Below are positions 32,978 through 43,319 of a stretch of DNA of 64,000 bases, piece by piece. The notes beneath the pieces were generated by a model. The model worked only from the letters and a program-made list of their open reading frames with translations, did not search any database and was not told where the DNA came from. Position 1 is the first letter of the stretch. Each line of letters begins with the position of its first letter. Made by a program: the position numbers and the translations under genes. The stretch is from Lepas anatifera (taxonomy: Eukaryota > Arthropoda > Thecostraca > Lepadidae): assembly GCA_034440635.1 (NCBI GenBank), contig JAOTON010001606.1:1-64000 (forward strand), read 5' to 3'.

Positions 32978-35900
32978 CATTGACCTATAATAGACTAGAC
33001 ATATTTCTTGAGTTTTCAGAACGTGCCCGATGACAACGCTGTAGAGGGGCAAAAGCCTAGCTGCGGCCGGTCTTCTAGCGTTGTTTCCCGTGTTGGAAGC
33101 GTCTGTGATGGAGCATTGAGGGAAAAATGACTAAAAGTTGTGCTGCAATCGGGTGTGTGAAGAGGTGTGGCGATAAGCCAAGGTACGGGGAAAACTTTCG
33201 TTCCACAAGTAAGTAATTTACCTTCGGAAGTTATGAGGCAAGGCGATAAATGTAGCGGACATTTTTGCGCTGCTATTGCCTTGACAACCTTTGGAAAGCT
33301 TGGGGGTTGATGTTGCCCTTTCTTGCTCATAATATATTTTTTGGTGTAATTTGTCTGAAATTTAATATTGTTTGGGTTGTTGAGTTTGCTCGAAATGTGA
33401 AAATACTTGCATTTACGATGTTTTTAGCCCGTAAATTATCCTATCCACAGCTTGTGCTACTTGCTAGGCCATTGCTTCCTTCTGGAGTATATTGATGCAG
33501 CATTTCTTGCTTTCTGTGCATATATACTGACACAACATGATACCATTCATTTATGTTTTCATTAATACAAATTTTGTCATTTTCAGGTTTCCTCATCATG
33601 ATCCATCTCTGCTCAAGAAGTGGATTGTTGCCACTAGAAGGCAAGGCAGTAAGCAAGGACTATGGAAACCCTCTCAAAGCTCTGTTCTTTGTAGTGACCA
33701 CTTTAAAGAAGCTGACTTTGAAAAATTCTGCCAGTACAGAAAGCTGCGTGAAGGCAGTATACCATCATGGTTTGTGTTCTCACAGCAACATATGGCGCCA
33801 GTGCGGAAAAGTCCCCAAAAGAGATCTGCTGATTCCAGTTTAGGTCCTGAACCAAAACGCCTGTGTCCACTCCAGCCACAGGCAGTAACAAAGCAGGATC
33901 ACAATTACAGTGCAAGTGTCACCAGCAGGCAGGCTTCTAGTCCCCTGAAAAAGATGGTTGTAAAGGTGCGAAAGTTGCAGTCTGAAAGGAAAAAGCTGCG
34001 GCAAAAGCTGCAAAGGAGAGACAAAAGGCTGAAGTGCCTTAGAAGCACCCTAGATGCAGTCAAGGAGAGCAAGATGATGGATTCAGACCTCATAGGGGTG
34101 ATTCGGTCAAGATTTGAGAACCCCTTGGTATCAGCTCTCTTCAGAATGAGGTGGTGAATGTTGGTAGGAAACGGAGGGGGCGAAGATACTCACAAGAGAT
34201 CAAGAAGTTGTGTCTCACCTTGCACTATTACTCCCCTCGAGCATATAGGTTCCTGGCCAAGAACTTCTCGCTTCCTGGAACCACATCCCTGCAAGAATGG
34301 ACAAGGTCTGTGGGGTGTGAAGTAGGGGTCTTTCAGGAAGTGGTTAAGACCATTTCGGCCCAGGTGGAAGAAGGAAAGATAGATCCTAACTGCTGCCTGA
34401 TGGTGGATGAGATGGCCATTCGGAAGGCAAAAGTGTACTCCCAGAGGAAGGACAGGTTTGAGGGTTATGTTGATCTCGGATCTGGTGAGATTGACGACAC
34501 AAGGCTGGCAACCAACGCCCTTGTGTTCATGACTGTTGGACTGAAGGGTGCATGGCGACATCCTGTTGCATACTTTCTCACAGACCACATGTCCAGTGAG
34601 ACACTAGCACAGCTGTCAAGGACAGTTCTGTGTGCCCTAAGTGAGGCAAAACTGAAGGTGAGAGCATTTGTGGCTGATGGACTTCAGTCAAACCTGGCAA
34701 TGTTTGGGTGGTTGGGGGCTAGAAACCTTCAAGCCAGAGACCTTGAACTGCCAGTCCGCGGGAACTTTTTTCTCCATCCTGCTACAGCTGAGAAGGTATA
34801 TGTGCTGCTTGATGTGGCACACATGCTGAAGCTGCTGCGGAACCTGCTAGGGGAGTACAAGGACCTAAGTCTGGATGGTGAAGACATCTCATGGAGATAT
34901 CTGCAGGTATGTGAGGAAAACATGTATCTCATTTGTGATGCTTTTGTGAGCCTGAAGCTTTAATTGATATCAAAGTGCTTCACAGAGAAATTTGTGGTTT
35001 TTAATATGGTGGATATCTAAATTTTTCAGTCTCTCCACCATTGGACCCTTCCCTTGATTAGTTGACAGCGCCAGAGCTGTTGTAAATGGTGTGACAAACA
35101 TGAAAACCTTTTTCTTGGCCTTCGAACTGAGTTGCTTGTGGTATGCAACACAAGGTAAAAATGAGTGATATTGTAGGCATTAAACTGTATGAACTTTTTT
35201 TGTCAATTGCCACCTTTCATGCTATTTGGTACTTAACTTGTTCTTTGTGTGGTCCCAGGCTCTACACAGTTTGCAGCACCGTGAGGGCATCCGTGCGGGA
35301 AACAAGTTGTCACGTCTCCACATCCAGTATGAAAAAACAAGATGAAAGTGAAACTTGCAGCCCAAGTCTTCAGCAGCTCAGTCGCAAAAGCTCTTCAATT
35401 CCTGGAGCAGACTGGTCACCCTGACTTCATTGGGGCTGATGCCACTGCTCGCTTCATCCTGATGGCGGACCAGGCCTTCGACTACCTCAACACGAGCAAT
35501 CCTCGTGGAAAGGGCTTTAAAGCTCCGACAACCAACAACAACTTGATGTAAGTTCATTCCTAAAACGTTATTTTTTATGTTCATAACGTGTTGCTCTTTT
35601 CTCCTGTAAAATAATACCTGTGAGGCTGCCAGCTCTGCATGGCTTTGAAATAAGGAAATAAGTCCCTTTATCTTGAACTTTTAGGCTGGTGGAAGTTGTA
35701 TACCAAGATATATAGGTGAAATTAAACATGTAAATAGTGATTTCTCAACACTACACAAAATTGCTATCACAGCTCAAAGCTTATCATAAAAGTGGGACAC
35801 ACCCTTCAATTTGGATAGCTGGTTATGTGTTTTTCACCCACCCGCTCTGATGGGCGTGCTCCATTTGTTTGCCCTGTTGAACAGTATTATCTGAGAATGT

Positions 35901-38713
35901 ACGGTTTTGCAGTATGTCTTGCACCATCACTGTCCTGAGTTCCCCTTATTTCTCCTCCAGGCTACGCCAGGAGTTCTTGGGTGACTTCAGTGCCAAGCTG
36001 TGTCGACTGAAGACAGCTTCTGGGGTCCCTATTCTGGAGACCCGGCGGCGCACTCCGGTTCTGGGCCTGTGCCTGGCTGCGCAGACAGTTCTTGATGTCA
36101 GCAGGACCCTGCTGGAGGACGAAGGGTTTGAGTTTGTCCTATCGTACAAGATGTCCCAGGACCACTTGGAGCTCTTGTTCGGGCGTATCCGCCGCATGGG
36201 TGGTTATAACAACAACCCAAACGCGACCCAACTTCAACAGGCGATGCGGAGACTCGCTCTCCACAACTTCGTTTCACCATCGGCCGCTGGTAACTGTATA
36301 GAGCAGGACGATGCTCTCGATGAGGGCCTTCTGCAGATTCGTCGTCCGAGTCGGCAGCGAGTATCGACCGCGGGCAGTGTGGAGATGCCAGCTGCTGTGC
36401 AGCACCTGCTCATGCTGGAGGATGTTACCTCCGAGTTCGCTGAGAACTGCGTTGCCTACATTTGCGGGTACGTCTGCCGCAAATTAGTCGAGGCGGGAGC
36501 GATCCGCTGTGGAGAGTGTGTCGGTGCGCTGCTAATGAACGATGACGACCAGCCGCCTGGTAATGTGATATGGTTGGTTAAGTTACGAGACAATGGTGGG
36601 CTTTTTATCCCATCTGGCACGACCTATGCGATTGCGGCATCAGCAGAACACCGCCTGACCGCCCTTAGTAAGTGTGGGCAGCTTGAGCTGCCGAACCTGT
36701 CCTTGAGGATCCAGTGCAGCGTATTAGATAAGTTCATGACGGAGCAGAGCGACGAACTGTTCCCAGGAGCTCAAGAACACATGTTTGCTCCGCGTGTAGA
36801 CGAGTGCCACGTTGTCGTGTTGCTCAAGCAGGTGGTGGAGAGATACATACGTGTTCGTCTCCATGCGTGTGCGCGTAACGCAACTCTGAGTGGAATGCAG
36901 CGTGCCCACATGAGGCACAGTCTACATAAACAGGTGCTGTTTGCGCACCAGTAAATATGTTGGACTAGAGCAGATTCCTTAAGGAAATCTGTCACTTTGT
37001 AGATTTTGTACATACATACACCTTTTTGTACATACATACACCTTTCAGTTTTGCGAAGCTTTAGGTTCGGTTTAAGCTACAGATGTTTGATGTTACAGGT
37101 AAGCTTTGACGTTTTGTGTGTGTGTGCAAAAGGCATGGTAGTTTATTAGTTAATTACGTTTTATACATGAGATATCGTGAGATATCTTTGTATGGCCAAT
37201 GTGAAGTCGAATTTTTTCCTTGTCAATCCAACTCGTTAGGTAGGCATCTAGCTGAAAAGCTTATCGTTGCTCTTTTTCGCACTTGGTTCATTCAGTTGTA
37301 CTTTGCTCATAGAGAAGCCTTGTTCGAAAGGCTTTTGCAATTAGCTCGGCGGATGGGTAACGCCTCACATGAACGATCTCTCGCCAATACATATCATCCA
37401 TTCTACGCTATATCGACATAAGTTTCGTGGACATCGACAATAACATTTTAGTGCCCCGTGAGGCCTCGCAAGTAACTTACCCCTTGCCAGTCATGATTGA
37501 ATACCATAAAGCCGCTCGTGGCTGAAATTCGTTATATTCATTACTAATGAAAATAACCCCAACCCCAGGTCTTGGCTCTTTTGCTTATTCTGCAGAGATA
37601 GTTTCGGAGATGGATCCAAGGAAAGTGATGGGGGCAGCTGCTCCCTCCCTTCTAGCGCAGAATGCGTCATGAGGCTGAAACGTGTCCTCCGATACTACCG
37701 AACACTATACAACAGTTCAAGGGGAGAACTGTCCAAAATCGTGAGATTTGTTTAAGGAAAATCCTGAAAAACGAGAGGTTTGGGAGGGGCAAAGGCGGGT
37801 CCAGGGGGCCAAAGAGGTGCATATGCCGCCCCCATCGACCCTCGGCGTCCCCCTGAAATGTCGCTTCCCACCCCTCCCCTTCCCCAGGATGCGAAAGTTG
37901 TTGCCCATTGATAGGATTTTGCGCCCACCCCGGGAAGGCAAAGGCGGATCCAGGGGGTAAGGGGCACGTGCCCCCCCTCGGTCAACCCTCGGCGCCCCCT
38001 GGAATGGTCACGGCGCCGCCTTGAAAGGTCGACGGCGTCCCCCTGGAATGTCGCTTCCCACCCCTCCTTTCTCTGGATCCCTCTGCAAAGCTTTGCCCCC
38101 CTTCCGGAAATTCTTGACCAGCCACTCATACACGGATCCAGGATTGCCGATCGGGGGCATCTCCCGGGGGAGCGCCACTTTTGACCGGCAAAACCTAGCA
38201 GGTGGGTGCCAAATCCTATCGGTGGGCGCAGATTTTCGCATCCTGGGGGGAAATCTGCATTTCAGGGGCGCCATCGACCTTTCAGGGGCGCCGAGGGTCG
38301 ATCAGTGCACGTGCCCCCTTTGCTCCCCCTGGTTCCGCATATGCAGCCACTTGATAATTTCTAAGAAGTTGTCGTGTTTTGTAGGCTTATTCCGTTAGTA
38401 AAGGGATAAGTAGAAGGCAAGACAGGTTTCCTTTGAGGCGTCGCTGTGTCGCCTCCAAGGGTCTGTAGGTCACTGTTTTTGGGTTCATTCGGAACACCAT
38501 GAGCGTTTTCATCCTCATTCCAAATATTGAAGCTCTCACTTCAATGATTTTTCGGCAATTAGTTCTTAAAAATCGGCTTCCCATAGTAGCATTAGCATTA
38601 CCAGGGTTAACTCTTGCCCCTCTCCGTGCGGCGGCGCTAGCGTCGCTGAGTGGGCACGGCCGCGCGGGCCCGGCGCCATTGGAGTCGCCCGTCTAGTCTT
38701 ATATAGGTCAATG
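32978..38713 (+). mobile_element. Full-length P element (THAP-transposase type)
   Basis: Ends are CATTGACCTATAATAGACTA and, reversed, CATTGACCTATATAAGACTA, about 23-bp inverted repeats with two or three mismatches. The left 8-bp flank is TTAACACT (32,970-32,977). The matching right copy is split by a TTAA element: TTAA at 38,714-38,717 and, beyond that element, TTAACACT at 39,924-39,931. The body contains a four-exon transposase (33,127-36,954) and a 3' region with GGCGGATCCAGG-type hAT fragments. Confidence 0.9.
33127..36954 (+). CDS. P-element transposase, THAP9-like (two frameshifts)
   Basis: Four exons with GT-AG introns: 33,127-33,212, 33,587-34,906, 35,259-35,547 and 35,961-36,954. The start gives MTKSCAAIGCVKRCG. 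Exons 1-2 together form a THAP zinc finger (C-x4-C, then KKWIVATRR and SVLCSDHF), followed by a basic coiled coil (VRKLQSERKKLRQKLQRRDK). The catalytic region shows RRYSQEIKKLCLTLHYYSPR, LMVDEMAIRK (Asp at 34,406) and AFVADGLQSN (Asp at 34,676). Exon 4 shows YKMSQDHLELLFGRIRRMGG (36,145-36,189), whose D-x-x-E supplies the late catalytic acids. The enzyme cuts and inserts P-type ends; GTP use is known for the Drosophila family member. Two one-base slips break the frame, at TT 34,140-34,141 and at the A run 35,332-35,337; all splice phases fit. It lies within its own inverted repeats. Confidence 0.9.
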
Positions 38714-38717
38714 TTAA

Positions 38718-39923
38718 AGGGAGTGTCCCACTTTTATAACGTGTTTTGAACTGAGATAGCAGTTTTGTAGAGCGTGTGCAGGAATCACTTTTGGCATATT
38801 TAGTTTTACTCAAAGCTCTCTATATAAAATTTCCGCACACTTTAAACATCAAAATAAAGGGGCTAATTGGCTTATTTCAAACCCTAAAGGAATACCTTCT
38901 ATATGGTTGCAACAATCTGATTGGTCCTTAGGCCTGAGCCCCGCCCACTAGCGGGAAATGTCATGCTAACCAGTGAGCCAGCTTGCGATATGCCCGTTTG
39001 AAGGTGCGACGAAGATGGCGCAACACATGCGTTTCCTTGGGGCACAACTAGTCCAGCAATAAGCATTATAAGTCCAGCTATTTAGAGAATCAATCAGTCA
39101 ATCAATTTTTATTTCATTTTCCATATAGACAGGTGAAGAGAAGCAAAGGAGAAGAATAGCAGATAAGAAACATGAGAAAGACAGCAATAGTCATAAAGTA
39201 ACGTAAAAGTGAGGTCGGTGAGTATGTTATGAGATCCTGACAAATAAACACAATGCTGGTCAGCAGAAATAACACAAAAAACAAAAAACACAGCAGAAAA
39301 GCAAAGAAGAAGAAACAATACTAAACAAAGTGAGCGATCAGATAATCCAAAACACGCCTAACAAAAAGAACAAAATGACAAAAACTGAACAAAATGACAA
39401 AAACTAACAAATTATAATTCTAAGTTTGTTTGAAGTCGTGGGCCCACATATGAAGAAATAAGAAATACATCTGCCAAATTTAGGTACTTGATAAGTCTAA
39501 TCATGCTTCTAAGCCTATTAACTTGAAATATCTGCAGAAAATAATACAAATGAAGAAAATCTCGGGCAAAAAATATCTTGTGGCTCATGATACCGTATTG
39601 CGCATGCGTGCGCCGCAATATTTTGCGTTCTGCCGGCAGTACAACACGGCTAAAATCGCGTCGAAGGAAAGTCACATATGCGCAGTAATCGGTTGACCTT
39701 CAATTCCATTTCACAGCGAGTCTACGATCGAGCTAAATCAAGGTTTGTGATTTTACTGACTATTAAAATTATTATTTTGATGACGTCTATAATTAGTAGA
39801 AAAGAAGATATATTTCTGTTTCTAGCGTATCAAAGTGAAGAAAAAATGTGGTTTCCTGATTTTTAGACCAATTTTGTTGATTTAATATGCTGTCTGGAAC
39901 TTCGACAAACTGGTCCATTCCCT
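38718..39923. mobile_element. Kolobok-like TTAA element inserted in the P-element TSD
   Basis: TTAA at 38,714-38,717 and 39,924-39,927 flank ends AGGGAGTGTCCCACTTTT and, reversed, AGGGAATGGACCAGTTTG, which share the outer bases. The left 370 bp recur inverted at 54,460-54,951, the right part at 29,442-29,840. A LINE 3' fragment interrupts it at 39,086-39,451. No transposase. The Kolobok label rests on TTAA targets and AGGG termini only. Confidence 0.75.
39086..39451 (-). mobile_element. LINE 3'-end insertion with (GATT)n tail
   Basis: Comparison with the uninterrupted relative at about 54,580 shows that this segment splits AGCTATTTAGAGAA from GAAATACATCTGCC. Read on the minus strand it contains CATATGTGGGCCCACGAC and ends AATAAAAATTGATTGACTG, a poly(A)-signal-like sequence with a tetranucleotide tail. 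The CATATGTGGGCCC motif also marks the LINE 3' ends at 40.98 and 41.28 kb. Confidence 0.6.
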
Positions 39924-40299
39924 TTAACACTAACCCATGAATTTTTTTATTTTTTACTTTTTTTCCCCTTGCCCTGTCTTTTTTTTTCTTTTTTATGATA
40001 CAAACCACCCACACAATTTTTTTTCTTCGAAGTGAGCATACACACTACACCTTATCTGCATTCATTGTTGCCTCGTGTGCTCTTTTTCACCTGTGGGTAT
40101 GTACGTATATGTATGTGTGTGTGTGTTCCAAATATATGTATGGATATAATACTAATAATTTGTTGGCAATGGAAACAGTGAAAATCTGACTCTCGTCAAT
40201 CCACATCCATCCAGATTTGGCAGGAGTTCGTGCAGGGATTGTAAAGATTTTCCTTACAGTGCAGAGGTAAAGGATAGTAGATTTCAGAGGGTAAATATT

Positions 40300-41690
40300 T
40301 ATTTGCTGTGAGAGAGAGAGACATTTTTATTGTCTTTCATAAAACACACAGACACATAGCCAGCACAAACAGGGCAACCAACCACAGTGACAGAGCTCTC
40401 CCCGGCTATGGCACCACCACAACCTTTAAAGGGGAAAGAAAAAATAAACAGAAGCGAGCAAATACAAAACGCAATGAACAATGAATTTACGTTAAATACA
40501 TCTCAAAGAACAAATATGAAACGGAAACAGGATGGTCAGTATGATGAAGCTAACCAACTCTAGGATGAGACCAGCATGAAGTCCGACGCAATATAAAATA
40601 ATGAACACCATCTCACTGGCCGGCTCACCGTGTCGCCCGGCTGTTTTATTGCTGTCGCGGGTGCATGAGTAGAGTGTTGACTGCGCATGATTTAGTTGTC
40701 TGTCTTTTTTAGTTTTTCTCAAGTATGTTTCCGGTATCTTCTGTGTTTATCTCCGCTTTTTCTGTTGTATATGTGCCGTTATTGTTTTGGTTTCGCTTTT
40801 AGTAGTTTTTTGGTTTGTTGATTTGATTTTACTAACCTCATAATTTGTCTCGCTGTTCAGATGTGAGTATAGACTTGAGTTTGATCTGTTTCATTACTGC
40901 GGAAACCCTTGCTCTTCGTTCTTTAGTTGGTAATAAATTATTTTTTGTGTTGCCCCGCATACTATTTATTGCATCTGTAACATATGTGGGCCCTCGACTT
41001 GGAATTATCCCTGTTAAGATATTTCTGTGACTATTTGTTCTTTGACGTGTATTTAACATAAATTCAGTGTTCATTGCGTTTTTCATTTGCTCGCTTCTGT
41101 TTATTTTCTCTTTCCCCTTTAAAGGATGTGGTGGTGCCATAGCCGGGAGTGCGCTGTCGCTGTGTTTGGGTGCCCTGTTTGTGCTGGCTATGTCTGTGTG
41201 TTATATGAAAAACAATAAAAAAATATATCTCTCTCTCTCATATAATCACAGAAAAATCTTAACAAGGATAATTATAAGTTGAGGGCCCACATATGTTACA
41301 GATGCAATAGTAAGGACGCGAGGGGCAGTGCAAAAAATAATTATCAACTAAAAAACAGAGCAAGGCTTTCCGCAGTAATGAGCACAGATCAAACTCAAGT
41401 CTATGCTCACATCTGAACAGCGAGACAAATTATGAGGTTAGTAAAATCAAATCAACAAACCAAAAAACTACTAAAAGCGAAACAAAAACAATAACAGCAC
41501 ATATACAACAGAAAAAGCAGAGATAAATACAGAAGATACCGGAAACATACTTAAGAAAAACTAAAAAGACGGATAACTAAATCATGCGCAAAGTCAACAT
41601 CTTACTCTTGCACCTGTGGCAGCATTATATAGCAGCCGTGCAACACGGTGAGCCGGCCAGTCAGTGAGAATGAAATAAAACAGTATCAAA
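40300..41690. mobile_element. Cluster of LINE 3' UTRs forming a large inverted repeat
   Basis: A plus-strand copy (about 40,600-41,240) ends TGTGTGTTATATGAAAAACA-ATAAAAAAATA and (TC)n. Its last 200 bp recur inverted at 40,300-40,500, starting at (GA)n and ACATTTTTATTGTCTTTCAT. Its 5' 430 bp recur inverted at 41,246-41,690. All three are non-coding, so the short frames here are not genes. Confidence 0.6.
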
Positions 41691-41849
41691 TTCTAGACAA
41701 TACTATTCATTAAACAAAACTATTATTCATGAAAATTTGGTTGTATGCACATTGCTTTAAAATTTTAAATTTCTCCATTTTTTGCTATGCTTTCCATTCC
41801 TTATTTTCTAATTCTAAAGTATTCCTTGTCACCAGCTTCTGGTGAAAAG

Positions 41850-42030
41850 GGGGATGAGGTGGATTAGTGGATAGCACCCTTGTCTTCTAAGCCACCGGTC
41901 CCGGGTTCAAGTCCCGGCGGAGCCCCTGAATAAGTCGATCTGATCCCCAAAATCCCTTCCAACAGGGTGAGAGTTGGCGCCGCCGTATGACACTGGCATT
42001 TGGTGCGTCGTTAAACCCCAACAATTATTA
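41850..42030 (+). mobile_element. tRNA-derived SINE
   Basis: The head has an A-box-like GTGGATTAGTGGATAGCACC, CTTCTAA in the anticodon-loop position and a perfect T arm (CCGGG, TTCAAGT, CCCGG). A body with GAGAGTTGGCGCCGCCG follows, then GTCGTTAAACCCCAACAATT and an (ATT)n tail. The acceptor stem does not pair, so this is not a working tRNA gene. Confidence 0.7.
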
Positions 42031-42779
42031 TTATACCAGCTTCTGGTATTGTTTGCCCTGGCTCAACTGCTATAGAACCAACTTGAAAAGTTCGTGATAA
42101 CTTTTTTCAAAATATTGCTCAGGTGTCTCAGTGCTGTGCTTCCTGCTTGCTGCAAGCCCAATTGTAGTCCTGATTGTGTAAAAACGGTAGGGTTTTAATA
42201 ATTATGCTCATTCCTAACTTGTTTTACAATTTAGTATTTTGTCCGTAGAAACTTTAATTGAGGATCCTTCCCTATTGTAATATTCTATTATTGGATCTTC
42301 CACGGAGCGAATTTGTCCACAGAACTGATGTACAAGCAGCAGAAGCTGACAGCAGGCTGCGGGTGGTGGTAGGTGAATTTTCTGTTATTTTGTCTTCCCT
42401 TTTCTGGTCTCCTTGCTGCCAAATGCTCTCTGATGATTATTAGGTTTATTTATTGGTGATGGTTCCACAAATTGTTTAACAAATATTTCCATCGAGCAAG
42501 GTAAAGGTAAATATGACACAGATTTTGGCACATAGCAATGGAGACACAAATGATATTGTTTTATTCTTCCATATCTGGTTCTCATTGCACCCTGTTCATA
42601 TATTTTTTATCAAATCTTTATGTAGACTTCAAGGAAATGTAGCACATGTTTGATGTGATTTTGGCTGAGATGGCTGGTGGGGTGTTTCATTTGTACCTTA
42701 TAAAAAAACATTGGATTCCATGTCATTTCCACTTCTCCCCATTTCAGTGTTCAAAAGGGTGCAGTGTATGCCCATTTTA

Positions 42780-43045
42780 ACCAAGTCTGAAAAGCATGGC
42801 AGCAGGCCAGACGAGTCGCACCAGCCATCTAAAATTTTCTCACAAATTCGCAATGCCAGCCACCTAAAATTCACAACAATCTGCAAAATACCAGTGAGAT
42901 AAATGCACTCATCCCTACCCACACAATGCAATACTGCCTCCGTTATAAGTTAGTTTGATAAGTCCCCCTCCTGTGTCTTTATAACCATTCATAGATTATT
43001 CGTTTGGTTGTCAGTGTCACATCCCTCTCACCAGTCTCGCATTTC
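42780..43045. mobile_element. Partial CCAGTGTGC-family MITE
   Basis: CCAAGTCTGAAAAGCATGGC-AGCAGGCCAGACGAG and the interior CACCAGCCATCTAAAA match the family; the far end is lost after TCTCACCAGTCTCGCA. Confidence 0.65.
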
Positions 43046-43319
43046 ACATGAAGTTTATGTGTGTTTGTTGTATGTTTTGTTATGTCATACCATTTCGACT
43101 TTGCTGGGTTTTATGACTTGAAATCAATGTGATTTCTAGCTTTTCCAACAATATCAAACAAGATTTGTAGATCTTGCACTTAACTCCATGTCTCACTTGA
43201 CTCGCTTACAATCTGATTCATGACCAGCCACAGAAGGAGGACGTCGATCATACAGCTTGGTGTGCTTACAAACTTATTTGCTGTGTTGCTTTATAGTGTT
43301 GCATTTTTTTCACACCGAG

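Noticed and set aside
33265..33495. 76-residue frame at the P-element first intron
   Set aside because: Lies in the intron between the two halves of the THAP domain, which splice in phase without it.
41850..41930. Functional tRNA-Arg(TCT)
   Set aside because: The T arm is perfect, but acceptor and anticodon stems do not pair, and a SINE body and tail follow.
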